A stretch of 64,000 nt of DNA from Candidatus Eiseniibacteriota bacterium (GTDB lineage: Bacteria > Eisenbacteria > RBG-16-71-46 > CAIMUX01): assembly GCA_020633975.1 (NCBI GenBank), contig JACKCR010000007.1:1-64000 (forward strand), read 5' to 3'. Below the pieces are notes generated by a model. That model did not search any database. It saw only the letters and a program-made list of their open reading frames with translations, and was not told the DNA's origin. Positions within the stretch are counted from its first letter, which is position 1, and the number at the start of each line of letters is the position of its first letter. The position numbers were made by a program, and so were the translations under genes. This document shows positions 44,006-52,685 of the stretch, piece after piece.

Positions 44006-46140
44006 GCGAACTCGAACCAACCTCCCCGAGCTTCCGTCCCATTGGAAGCGACGGCAGCTACTGGCGGAGTGCGCTCGTCTTCGTCGCGGTTCTCCTGGCA
44101 CTGCGGGTCATGCTCGTACTCGCCGCGTTGGAACCAGCGGAAGAACGGGTAGTGGAGATCTTCGACCCGGCGCGCATCGCCTGGGAGTACGGCCCAGAAC
44201 GGCCGATCTTCGACCGCGAGGAGCTCTACACAGGAACCGCCGCCGAAGCGATGCGGCTCGGCGTCCCGATCGACGCGACCACGTTCCAGTTCATGACCTA
44301 CGGTGGAGGTTCGCTCCTCACGGCGCTCGCAGCCCGAGTGGTCTACACGCTCTTCGGTCCAGGCTATCTCGCGTTCAAGATCCTCCCGCTCCTGGTAACG
44401 CTCGCAGGTGGCTTCTTCTGGTTCGCAGCAATCCACCGAGTCTTCGGACGACGGGTCGGCTACGCATTCGCCGCCCTCTACACATTCGCGCCAAGCACGT
44501 TCGTCCGCACGGCCCTGATCGCGAAGGGCGACCATCCGGAAGCGATGACCTGGATCGGCGCTGTCCTCTGGGCCGCGACGTACGCAGCGGATCGCGGAAC
44601 GCGGCGAAGCGTCTGGGCGTTCGTTGCGGGCCTTCTCGCGGGCCTCGGCGTCTTCATCACGTACTCCACCGTACCCGTGCTCCTCGGTGTATTCGGCGCA
44701 GGCCTCCTCCTCTCCCGCTTCCGTCCGATCCGGACATGGGCGATCGGACTCGCCGGCCTCGGCGTAGGGCTTCTCCCGTGGATCGTCGCGCTCGTCTCCT
44801 CGCGCGGAACGGCGCTCCAGGTGTACGGCCGCACGGTGGGAACGACTGCATCCGCGATTGGCGAGCGAGTCACGAGCCTCTTCGAGTCCGGCTTCTTCGC
44901 GCAGTACGACCTCGTCGGAGCCGTTCCGCTCCGTCAACTCGCAGGCTTCGTCTTCCTCGTCGCAGTGCTGGTCGGATGGGTCGTGTGGACACGCGACGGT
45001 ATCCGTGGACTTCGGGGCGACCGGGCAGCTGCGGTAGACAGGACATCGGATGCGACGTCGGATGCGACGTCAGATGGACCGTCGTTCCTCGGTACACCGC
45101 GCAACTCGTCGACCTGGGCGTGGCTCGCGCTGGCGGGGACCGCAGCGCATCTCGGTGCCTTCGTGCTGGCGGCCCCGGACGCGTCGTCGCGGTACCTCTT
45201 GCCGGTCTACCCGCTCCTCCTCCTCGCAGTCGCATGCCTCGTCCGAGGTCGAGTGGCGGCTCGCGTTCTCCCCGGGCTCACCTTGCTCTTCGGGATCACT
45301 GCGCTCGGCCTCGTGCTCACCCAGAGTGCGTGGACGGCGTCACGTCTTCCCTTGGCCGGAACGGATTGGCCGCTGCTCGGCGAGGTGGTCGGACAGAAGC
45401 TGACGCCGGAGAAGATCCGCGCCCTTCCCGACGACGTACAGCGATACTTCTGGGTCGGGTTCGGGAAGAAGGTCTACGGCCTCGTCGACGACGCCCAGTG
45501 GCAGGACGGCGTCGACCTCGCGCCCGAAGAGCACCGAGGCGCGGTATGGGAGGGAATCGGCATCTCGATCGTCGAGCAAGGTGCGGCCTTCGAGTACGGG
45601 CAGTACATCGCATCGATGACGCCCGAGTCGCGGGCCGCAGTCGTTCGCGGGATGGCACGCTACGCGGAGGTCGCGTTCTCTCCGATCGCGATCCACCGTG
45701 CGGACATCGACCTCGGCCGCGCCGAACTCCAGATGGCGGGGTCTTCGCAACTCTCGCTCACGGAAAGTCGTGCCCGCTCCATCGCGACTCTCTCCGTGCA
45801 CGGCGCCGAGGTCTCGCCGATCGCGTGGAACGGCATTCCACCAGAACTCGTGAGACGCGCAATGGGAACCGCGAGCTTCGCCGGAGTGCGGAACGACCAG
45901 ATCCGTCTCTACCCGAACCGCTCCGAGAGTCTGCCCGATGTGCCTGACGGCGACCCGGAGTTCTGGGCCGGGGTGGGCCTCGCCCTGGGACGCGAACTCT
46001 CCCTCACCACGCTCGGCGCATCGGAAAGGACGGAAGTGATCCACCGGATCGGAGCGTCCCTCCCGAGCCAAGCGAAGGGTGCCTTCGAGGCCGCGTCGAG
46101 TTCCGTGGCCACATCGAGCCAACCCGCCGGTCGGCACTAG
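44002..46140 (+). CDS. Multi-pass glycosyltransferase-like (GT39/ArnT-type) membrane protein
   Basis: 712 residues from the GTG overlapping the previous stop. The first helix (SALVFVAVLLALRVMLVLAA) is followed by a periplasmic loop with the acidic motif FDREELYTGTAAEA in the place of the catalytic DE of lipid-linked sugar transferases. Many helices follow to about residue 440 (YLAFKILPLLVTLAGGFFWF, YLLPVYPLLLLAVACLV and others). The C-terminal 260 residues are soluble and contain several Gly-rich helix-turn segments (WEGIGISIVEQGAAF, WAGVGLALGREL). A tandem TSDATSD repeat lies near 345-352. Probably moves a sugar from polyprenyl phosphate onto an envelope acceptor. Confidence 0.65.
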   Translation: MSELEPTSPSFRPIGSDGSYWRSALVFVAVLLALRVMLVLAALEPAEERVVEIFDPARIAWEYGPERPIFDREELYTGTAAEAMRLGVPIDATTFQFMTYGGGSLLTALAARVVYTLFGPGYLAFKILPLLVTLAGGFFWFAAIHRVFGRRVGYAFAALYTFAPSTFVRTALIAKGDHPEAMTWIGAVLWAATYAADRGTRRSVWAFVAGLLAGLGVFITYSTVPVLLGVFGAGLLLSRFRPIRTWAIGLAGLGVGLLPWIVALVSSRGTALQVYGRTVGTTASAIGERVTSLFESGFFAQYDLVGAVPLRQLAGFVFLVAVLVGWVVWTRDGIRGLRGDRAAAVDRTSDATSDATSDGPSFLGTPRNSSTWAWLALAGTAAHLGAFVLAAPDASSRYLLPVYPLLLLAVACLVRGRVAARVLPGLTLLFGITALGLVLTQSAWTASRLPLAGTDWPLLGEVVGQKLTPEKIRALPDDVQRYFWVGFGKKVYGLVDDAQWQDGVDLAPEEHRGAVWEGIGISIVEQGAAFEYGQYIASMTPESRAAVVRGMARYAEVAFSPIAIHRADIDLGRAELQMAGSSQLSLTESRARSIATLSVHGAEVSPIAWNGIPPELVRRAMGTASFAGVRNDQIRLYPNRSESLPDVPDGDPEFWAGVGLALGRELSLTTLGASERTEVIHRIGASLPSQAKGAFEAASSSVATSSQPAGRH

Positions 46141-46153
46141 CAACCCAACGGGA

Positions 46154-46408
46154 CTAGAGGGACTCGACCGCCTCCTTCGCTTCCTTGAGTCCGCAACCGG
46201 TCGCCTCCCGATAGAGTTTGATCGCTTCGATCTTCTTCTTCTGCGCCAGGAGCTCGCGCACGCGTGCTTCGACGTCGGCAGGCGGAGGCGATGGCGGGGA
46301 ACTCGGCGTCCTCGGCATCTTGGGCCGGGAATCGTCGGAGCGCTTCGTCATCCGGCCGACCACGATCCCGGCCAGAAAGAGCAGCACATAGAGGACATAC
46401 GTGGACAC
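46154..46408 (-). CDS. Membrane-anchored protein with ribosomal L7/L12-like C-terminal motif
   Basis: 84 residues from the GTG at 46408, chosen because GGGAGG lies 5 bases upstream (an earlier GTG at 46423 is itself part of that site). An N-terminal helix (STYVLYVLLFLAGIVVGRM) is followed by a basic and Pro-rich linker (RTPSSPPSPPPADVE) and a helical end, VRELLAQKKKIEAIKLYREA then TGCGLKEAKEAVESL. That end matches helices of the ribosomal L7/L12 C-terminal domain, here detached from the ribosome and tethered to the membrane. Convergent with the gene at 44002-46140. Confidence 0.75.
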   Translation of the reverse strand: MSTYVLYVLLFLAGIVVGRMTKRSDDSRPKMPRTPSSPPSPPPADVEARVRELLAQKKKIEAIKLYREATGCGLKEAKEAVESL

Positions 46409-46499
46409 GACAACCTCCCTCACGTTCTGCCGGAGTCACAAAGGTAGTGCCCCTAGGGTACCTTGGTCCGACAGCGCAGGGAACGGAGAGGAGATCGGA

Positions 46500-47303
46500 A
46501 TGAGTTCAGTTGGAGCATCGCGAGGCGGAACGTGGCCCGGCGGGGCCTCACGGAGCAATAGTCCACGTAACCGAGTGGCCCTTCGGGGAGCGGAGGGCCG
46601 GTCGTTCTCAGTCCTGGGCGCCATGAGTGTTCTCGCCCTACTCGTGCTCTTCGCTTGTTCCGGCGCAGAGCGTCAGGATTCCGGAAGCGGCACCGGCGAT
46701 GAGATGGGCGGAGAGTCCTCCGGCCACGGCAAGATGGCATACCAGCTGACCGCGGCCGACACGACCGGGCTAGCGAAGGCGATCTTCGCGGGAGGCTGCT
46801 TCTGGTGTCTCGAAACCGCGTTCGAAGGCGTCCCTGGAGTACACGCGGCTATCTCCGGCTTCGCGGGCGGAAGCGAACCCCACCCGACGTACGAGCAGGT
46901 CTCTTCGGGATCGACACACCACGCGGAGTCGGTACTCGTTACCTACGATCCCACCCAGATCGACTACGACCAGCTCTTGCACATCTTCTGGACGAATCAC
47001 GACCCGCTTTCCGCGAACGGTCAGTTCTGCGACCGAGGACGGCAGTACCGCCCTGCGATCTTCTATCTCGACGAAACCCAACACGCGGCAGCAGAAGCCT
47101 CCGTGGAGTGGGCGCGTGCACACTTGCAGCGAAAGGGCGAGATCGTGACGGAGATCACGGGAGTCACGGACTTCTGGCCCGCCGAGGAGTACCATCAGGA
47201 CTTCTGGAAGAAGGATCCCGGCACCTACAAGAGCTACCGAAGAGGCTGCGGACGGGACGCGCGACTCCATGACCTCTGGGGAGACCTCGCGACCGGGCAC
47301 TGA
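46500..47303 (+). CDS. msrA: Peptide methionine sulfoxide reductase A, predicted lipoprotein
   Basis: 267 residues from the ATG at 46500 with GAGGAG 6 bases upstream. A long basic N-terminus leads to VLGAMSVLALLVLFAC, where LFAC then Ser-Gly fits a lipobox, so the enzyme is probably lipid-anchored outside the cytoplasm. The MsrA domain starts near residue 87: AIFAGGCFWCLETAFEGVPG with the GCFWC active site, SGFAGGSEPHPTYEQVSSGS, HHAESVLVTYDPTQIDYDQL, GQFCDRGRQYRPAIFYLDET, and EEYHQDFW. Repairs oxidised methionine (S-sulfoxide) in envelope proteins. A further C-terminal Cys (RGCGRDARLHD) may serve in recycling. No msrB nearby. Confidence 0.9.
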   Translation: MSSVGASRGGTWPGGASRSNSPRNRVALRGAEGRSFSVLGAMSVLALLVLFACSGAERQDSGSGTGDEMGGESSGHGKMAYQLTAADTTGLAKAIFAGGCFWCLETAFEGVPGVHAAISGFAGGSEPHPTYEQVSSGSTHHAESVLVTYDPTQIDYDQLLHIFWTNHDPLSANGQFCDRGRQYRPAIFYLDETQHAAAEASVEWARAHLQRKGEIVTEITGVTDFWPAEEYHQDFWKKDPGTYKSYRRGCGRDARLHDLWGDLATGH

Positions 47304-47401
47304 CGGTGGACCGCCCGAGGCCTCACGTCCCGCCGGCTTCGTTCGACGTACTTCGGCGCGACTCTCATCGGCGACCAGGGCCCCGTGCTCAGGCTGCGGC
47401 G

Positions 47402-48721
47402 CTAGTCGACGGGTCGATCGTTCATCGTCCCCGTGCTCCGGACCTTTCTCTTCTCCAAGGTCCCGGCTCGCGTCACCTTGCCTCGCCCGAACTTCGACTC
47501 GATCTGGTCGACCACGTCGGCCAGACGTCGTCTCCGCACTCGTTCTTCCTCTCGGTCGAACAGGTCGAGGCTTCCCTCTCCTTCGCCCCGCACCCCACTC
47601 ACTCCAACGCCGAGCAGTCGTACGGGAGACCCGTCCCACACTGCCCGGAAGAGAGTCCGCACAGCCTCGAAGATCCGATCCGGGTCGTTCGTCGGTTCGT
47701 CGATCGTGACCCGTCGTGTGAGCGTGACGAAAGGTGGGAAGCGGAGCTTCAGCTGGACGATCCGACCCGCGACCCCGTCCTTGCGGAGCCGTCTCGCGAC
47801 CCGGAGCGCCTGATCGAGCAGCACCCCCTCGAGACGTTCTACGTCCCCTTGATCGCGCGCGAAGGTCTCCTCGTGGCTGTACGACTTCGCGTCCCAGTCG
47901 GACACGACGGAACGGGAGTCGTCGCCCATCGCGAGCCGATAGAGGTGTTCGCCGTGTTGCCCGAGCTTCTGCGCCAGCCGCTTCTCTCCCCAGCGGGTCA
48001 GATCCCCGACGGTAGCGAGGCCGAGCCCCTCGAGCACCGCGAGCGTGCGAGGGCCGACACCCCAAAGGCGCGAGAGCGGCAGCGGGTGGAGGAACGCCTC
48101 CACCTCGCCGGGTCGCACGATCGTCCGTCCGCGCGGCTTCACGAAGTCGGATGCGATCTTCGCGACGAACTTGACCGGTGCGACTCCAACCGACGCCGTG
48201 AGGTGGGTCACGTCCCAGATCTCCTCCTGGATCCGGACGGCGATCTCCTCGGGCGTCCCGAGCGCCTTCGACATCCCGGAGAGATCGAGAAACGCCTCGT
48301 CCAGCGACAAGGGCTCGACAGTAGGCGAGTAGTGCGACAGCACCTCCATGATCTGCCTGGAGACCGACTGGTACTTCCGCATGTCTCCGGGCAGTCGGAT
48401 CAGATGCGGACACTTCCGAAGCGCCTCCGCCATCGGCATGGCGGAATGGACTCCGTACTCGCGCGCGGCGTAGGACGCGGCCGAGACGACGCCCCGGCTC
48501 CCCGCCTCTCCGCCAACCACTACCGGCTTCCCTTCGAGCGAGGGATCGTCACGGATCTCGATCGAGGCATAGAACGCATCCATGTCGACGTGCGCAATGA
48601 CACGCCCCCATGCGTTGCCCACTTCGCCCGGCCCCGGGGGCTCACCGCCGGATCCGGCGGCTGCGTCCGTCCTGGTGGGCCCGCCGGCCGATGGGCCGGC
48701 TTTCTCCTCTGACGTCGTCAT
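47402..48721 (-). CDS. dinB: DNA polymerase IV (Y-family)
   Basis: 439 residues from the ATG at 48721; the ribosome site is weak and the first about 40 residues (EEKAGPSAGGPTRTDAAAG) are disordered. Catalytic palm: VIAHVDMDAFYASIEIRDDP and PLSLDEAFLDLSGMSKAL (the SLDE metal site). Finger and thumb features: GVVSAASYAAREYGVHSAMP, TASVGVAPVKFVAKIASDF with LPLSRLWGVGPRTLAVLEGL. The little-finger domain follows (SYSHEETFARDQGD). Translesion synthesis on damaged DNA. The tail after about 400 contains LFDREEERVRRRRLADVVDQ; a clamp-binding QxxLxLF-like EGSLDLF is present. Divergent from the TonB-receptor-like gene with a possible SOS box between. Confidence 0.93.
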   Translation of the reverse strand: MTTSEEKAGPSAGGPTRTDAAAGSGGEPPGPGEVGNAWGRVIAHVDMDAFYASIEIRDDPSLEGKPVVVGGEAGSRGVVSAASYAAREYGVHSAMPMAEALRKCPHLIRLPGDMRKYQSVSRQIMEVLSHYSPTVEPLSLDEAFLDLSGMSKALGTPEEIAVRIQEEIWDVTHLTASVGVAPVKFVAKIASDFVKPRGRTIVRPGEVEAFLHPLPLSRLWGVGPRTLAVLEGLGLATVGDLTRWGEKRLAQKLGQHGEHLYRLAMGDDSRSVVSDWDAKSYSHEETFARDQGDVERLEGVLLDQALRVARRLRKDGVAGRIVQLKLRFPPFVTLTRRVTIDEPTNDPDRIFEAVRTLFRAVWDGSPVRLLGVGVSGVRGEGEGSLDLFDREEERVRRRRLADVVDQIESKFGRGKVTRAGTLEKRKVRSTGTMNDRPVD

Positions 48722-48755
48722 CGGGGCGAGTCTACCGCTTCTCGTCGATTGCACG

Positions 48756-48769
48756 CGATCGTTTGTTCG
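48756..48769 (-). promoter_or_regulatory. Possible LexA (SOS) box upstream of dinB
   Basis: CGATCGTTTGTTCG differs from the CGAAC-N4-GTTCG core of the Gram-positive-type SOS box at one core position, with a partly mismatched centre. It lies 35 bases upstream of the dinB start, where a LexA site would be expected. Single-site evidence only. Confidence 0.3.
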
Positions 48770-48861
48770 CCATGATTGTCCCCCGCCCAACCCTTGGCGA
48801 CCTGGCCGCCGGCAGCTATTCTGAGAGCGTGGCGGCCGGGGTGATTCGCGAGGAGGAACCG

Positions 48862-51681
48862 TTGAGTCTGTTTCGCAGCCGTCCATCCCCCCTGCCTTCT
48901 ACAGTTCACCTTCAGCCTCGCCTGGTCGCGTTCGTACTCGTCGCACTCGCCCTCGCCCTCCCGCAGGCATCTCTGGCGCGAGAAAGCGACGGAGTTCTGC
49001 GGCTCACGTGGACGCACGAGGAGGCCGTCCGCTCCGGAACGAGCGCCATCGTCCAGACGGCGATCCCTCCGGAGCAGCTCACCTTCGTCATCACCGGAGC
49101 GGGGCGCGAACGGGTCGTCGCCATCGGCGCAGGAATGCCCGCACGCGTTGAGGGAGTGGAGCCCGGGAAGACGCGACTCGAACTCCGCCACGGAATGGGC
49201 GTACTCGCTGTCTGGGAAGCCGTGGTCCGCACCGAGGTAGTCACCCCGATCGAAGTCGACCTCGCGAGCGGTGAGATCCGCATCTCCGCCGTCGCTCCGG
49301 AGCCGTTCGGGAACTGGGAGTTCTGGGACGCGGAGACCATCCGTTCGATGCCCGGGCCCGGCACCGCCGAACTCCGAGATTTCGACACGCGCGCTCTCTA
49401 CTCCGAAGATCCCGTCCTCCCGGGACTCGCCTGGGGCCGCTTCGATCGACTTCGCCCTCGATCCGTCGACCTCGACCAGTCGATCCTGGAAGCGCAAAGA
49501 CCGCTCGGAAGCTCCGCCGCCACTCGGAGCGGTGCGCGCGGACTTCGGCTCGTCACTCGTCCGCTCCCGGGCCGTCACGTGTTCATCGGCGGGTCCGTCG
49601 GAAACGGCGGCCGCTACCTCGGCCACACCGTGCTGAGTGACCGCTACACCACCAAGAATGGGAGTGCGCTCGACCTCAGCGGACAGGTCCAGGTGTCGTC
49701 CCTCAACGTGGCGGGACCTCTCGAAGCGCTGAATGCGACACTCGAACACGACGACCAGACTGCGCTCGAGGTGAACCTACGCGGATCGTTCGATACGCCA
49801 CGCGAGCGATACCGTCTCGACTTCTACGCCTACGGCGCCGAGCGGAACTACTACCTGAACGAGTTCCACGACGCGATCGACCATGCGCCCAAGGAGGATC
49901 GGGGCTCTCTCTCCACCAGCTTCGCCTACGACCGACCGATGAAGTCCCGAGACATCTCCTTGGAACTCGGCTTCGCCCGTGAGTTCACGGAGACGGGTGA
50001 CGGTGACGCGTTCGACGAGTTCAGCGCCTACGTCCGGTCCGCGAACCTCCCCGAAACCACTGCGGACGGCCTCTTCTGGTACGGCGACGATCCCGGCACT
50101 CCGATCGACGAAGGAAAGCTCTACGACTACTACCAGCGATCCCTCGTCCAGGGCTTCCGGCTCCGCACCGAACTCGCGCAGGACTTGCTCGGCCACCGCG
50201 GCCTCCGTGCGGGCGCGGAGATCCAGTGGAACAAGTGGCGCACCTTCGAACACCTCCGGCCGAGTCGCGTCGTCGCGAACGGTGGAGAGGCCGGGTACGC
50301 AGGGCTGACCCGCAACTTCGGATACACCTTCGACGGTGATTCGCAGAGCGACGATCCCGGACACGCGCCACGCTCTCCGCGTACGGTGTCGCTCTTCGCG
50401 AGCCAGAAGCTCGAGCTCGGCACGTCTGCGCTCGAAGCCGGACTTCGCTTCGAGAGCTTCTCCCCCGGGCAGAATCCACTCCTCGACCTCTCGGACCCGA
50501 TCGGTGTCGATCGATCCACGGGAAACTCCTCGGCCCTCGACCCGACCGATCTCACCGCGCAACCAACTCACGACCAGGTCAGCCCGCGGCTCGGGCTCTA
50601 CACGCCGTTCGGCGAGTCCGGTCATCTCTGGATCGATGGAGGACGCCGTCAGGTTCTGCCCCCGTACGAAGCCGTCTACTACGACCCGGAGCTTCTCGAG
50701 CGACTCGCGGGACAAGGGGACCAGATTCCCGGAATCTTCGGCAGCTCGGTGATCCACGGGAACCCGAACCTCTCCCCCGGAGACGAGTGGAACGGCCAGA
50801 TCGGCCTCTACCACGAGCCGATGTCCGGCATCCGCCTTCGCCTCTCCGGCTACGCAACGAACACGAAGGACACGTGGGTCATCCACTCCTTCGATCGAGG
50901 ACTCGACCAGGTCGCCTTCTACGACAATGCCGGAGAACGGCGCGAAGTCGGCCTTCACGTCGGCCTCGGACTGGGCACGGACCTCCGCATCCAGTACGAC
51001 CTATCGCGAACCGAGACGGACGTGATCGAGCCGTACCCGCTCTACGAGCAGCTCACGAGCGAGGGACTGCCGATCGGAAACGTCGCCGTTCCACAGACGC
51101 GTCTCCGCAGCACCCAGTGGATCGACGACGGCGTCGACCGTGGGTTCTTCCCGTCGATCTTCGACCGGACCCACCGACTCGCGGTGCACTGGTCACACGA
51201 GATCGGCGGGTTCGGCAGGGGCATCGACAAGCGGTCCGCGCGGATCGGCGTCGGATTCCGTCTCGCGTCCGGGGCGCCCTACACGCCGACCTTCGTGCGG
51301 AAGGAAGGAGACCTCGAGATCTCGACCGACGTCGATGCAACCACCGACCCGTCCCGGTTCACCGGGGAGATCAACTCGGAGCGGATGCCCGAGACCTGGC
51401 AGATCGACTTCGTCTACGCCCAGCCGTTCACCATTCTCTCGCGAAGTGTCGACCTCCGGCTGGACATTCGGAACCTGACCGATCACCAGAACCCGCAGTA
51501 CGTCTACCCGGCCACGGGAGAGGCCGACAACGACGGCTGGCTCGACAGCCCGGCCGGTCAGCTCGAGATCGAGCAAAGCGGCGACTCGTATCGCTCGACG
51601 TACGAGAAGGCGATCGAGTCACCACTCAACTACACGGAAGGAATCACGGCACGGATCGCGATGAGCGTGGCAGTGTTCTAG
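48862..51681 (+). CDS. TonB-dependent-receptor-like outer-membrane barrel
   Basis: 939 residues from a TTG with a perfect AGGAGG 5 bases upstream (AGGAGGAACCG then TTG). Signal peptide: QPRLVAFVLVALALALPQAS, LARE. The first about 180 residues form a beta domain and a plug-like segment (WDAETIRSMPGPGTAELRDF) that has lost most typical plug motifs. The barrel runs from about residue 210 with many alternating strands (RYLGHTVLSDRYTTKNGSAL; GLGLGTDLRIQYDLSRTETD) and receptor-like features: YDQVSPRLGLY-type strand, GNPNLSPGDEWNGQIGLYHE, VDLRLDIRNLTDHQNPQYVY. It ends AMSVAVF with terminal Phe. Ligand unknown; no TonB/ExbBD genes nearby. Confidence 0.8.
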   Translation: MSLFRSRPSPLPSTVHLQPRLVAFVLVALALALPQASLARESDGVLRLTWTHEEAVRSGTSAIVQTAIPPEQLTFVITGAGRERVVAIGAGMPARVEGVEPGKTRLELRHGMGVLAVWEAVVRTEVVTPIEVDLASGEIRISAVAPEPFGNWEFWDAETIRSMPGPGTAELRDFDTRALYSEDPVLPGLAWGRFDRLRPRSVDLDQSILEAQRPLGSSAATRSGARGLRLVTRPLPGRHVFIGGSVGNGGRYLGHTVLSDRYTTKNGSALDLSGQVQVSSLNVAGPLEALNATLEHDDQTALEVNLRGSFDTPRERYRLDFYAYGAERNYYLNEFHDAIDHAPKEDRGSLSTSFAYDRPMKSRDISLELGFAREFTETGDGDAFDEFSAYVRSANLPETTADGLFWYGDDPGTPIDEGKLYDYYQRSLVQGFRLRTELAQDLLGHRGLRAGAEIQWNKWRTFEHLRPSRVVANGGEAGYAGLTRNFGYTFDGDSQSDDPGHAPRSPRTVSLFASQKLELGTSALEAGLRFESFSPGQNPLLDLSDPIGVDRSTGNSSALDPTDLTAQPTHDQVSPRLGLYTPFGESGHLWIDGGRRQVLPPYEAVYYDPELLERLAGQGDQIPGIFGSSVIHGNPNLSPGDEWNGQIGLYHEPMSGIRLRLSGYATNTKDTWVIHSFDRGLDQVAFYDNAGERREVGLHVGLGLGTDLRIQYDLSRTETDVIEPYPLYEQLTSEGLPIGNVAVPQTRLRSTQWIDDGVDRGFFPSIFDRTHRLAVHWSHEIGGFGRGIDKRSARIGVGFRLASGAPYTPTFVRKEGDLEISTDVDATTDPSRFTGEINSERMPETWQIDFVYAQPFTILSRSVDLRLDIRNLTDHQNPQYVYPATGEADNDGWLDSPAGQLEIEQSGDSYRSTYEKAIESPLNYTEGITARIAMSVAVF

Positions 51682-51719
51682 CCGGGTCGTGGTGGTACCG
51701 TCCTTCCAATCACGTCGTC

Positions 51720-52673
51720 CTGACGATCGAGGAGACGATCATCCAACCCACACTCTGGGCACCGGGCGCGAAGCTCGGACTGATGTCACCGAGCAGCCCG
51801 GCGGACGACGTGCGCGTCGAGCGAGGTCTCGCCTGGCTCCACTCGAACGGCTTCGAGACGGTACTGGCTCCGAGCGCATCCGTCCGCGGCGGCATCCACG
51901 CCGGTACGGTCGAGGAACGCGCCCGAGAACTCGAGTCGTTCTTCCGAGACCCCACGATCGACGGAATCCTCTTCGTGCGCGGCGGAAGCGGATGCGCACC
52001 ACTCCTACTCGAACTCGACTTCGATCTCATCCGCGCCCACCCGAAGCTCGTGGTCGGACTCTCCGACCCGACGGCTTTGCTCCTGGGACTCCTGTCCCAA
52101 ACCGGTTTGGTCTCGCTCTCCGGACAGATGGTCGTCCAACTCCATGAAGACACTCCGGCCTACACGCAGGAGCGATGGTGGAGCTTCGTCCGAGGGCCTT
52201 GGCCGACAGGACCCATTCCGCTTCCAGAGGACCGAACACTCGACGTACTGGTGCCCGGCAGTGCGGAAGGACCGCTCGTGCCCGCGAACTTCGCGGTCTT
52301 CTCTAGCCTGATCGGCACCCGGTTCATGCCGGACCTCGACGGTGCCATCCTCGTGCTCGAAGACATCGACGAGCGACCGGAGGGGCTCGACCGGATGGTC
52401 TCGCAGATGAGGCTCTCCGGCCTCGACCAACGGCTCGCGGGACTCGTCCTGGGTCAGTTCACACACTGCGTGCCACGCAACGAGAAGCTGACGGAAGAGG
52501 AGGGCCTCCAGCTCATCTGGGAGTGGGCCAGTGGTCTCGGCATCCCGGTCTTGCGTGGCTTCCCCTACGGTCACGAGGCGGTCGCATGTCCGCTACCCTG
52601 TGGGGCCCGGGCGCGCATCTCGACCACTCCTCCGTCGCTGTCGATCCTGGATGCTCCAGCAGCTCTGGTGTGA
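51720..52673 (+). CDS. LD-carboxypeptidase (peptidase family S66)
   Basis: About 317 residues if started at the CTG at 51720. No ATG, GTG or TTG lies in frame near the expected N-terminus, and the ATG at 51783 would cut off the conserved first strand (APGAKLGLMSPSSPADD). A GAGGAG precedes an ATC pair at 51738-51743, an unusual alternative. The enzyme is otherwise complete: catalytic Ser in VVGLSDPTALLL, Glu in AILVLEDIDERPEG, His in GFPYGHEAVACPL. It trims the terminal D-Ala from muropeptides or cleaves microcin-like adducts in the cytoplasm. 38 bases after the receptor-like gene and 12 before the next, so likely co-transcribed. Confidence 0.85.
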   Translation: MTIEETIIQPTLWAPGAKLGLMSPSSPADDVRVERGLAWLHSNGFETVLAPSASVRGGIHAGTVEERARELESFFRDPTIDGILFVRGGSGCAPLLLELDFDLIRAHPKLVVGLSDPTALLLGLLSQTGLVSLSGQMVVQLHEDTPAYTQERWWSFVRGPWPTGPIPLPEDRTLDVLVPGSAEGPLVPANFAVFSSLIGTRFMPDLDGAILVLEDIDERPEGLDRMVSQMRLSGLDQRLAGLVLGQFTHCVPRNEKLTEEEGLQLIWEWASGLGIPVLRGFPYGHEAVACPLPCGARARISTTPPSLSILDAPAALV

Positions 52674-52685
52674 CAAGCTCCCGCG

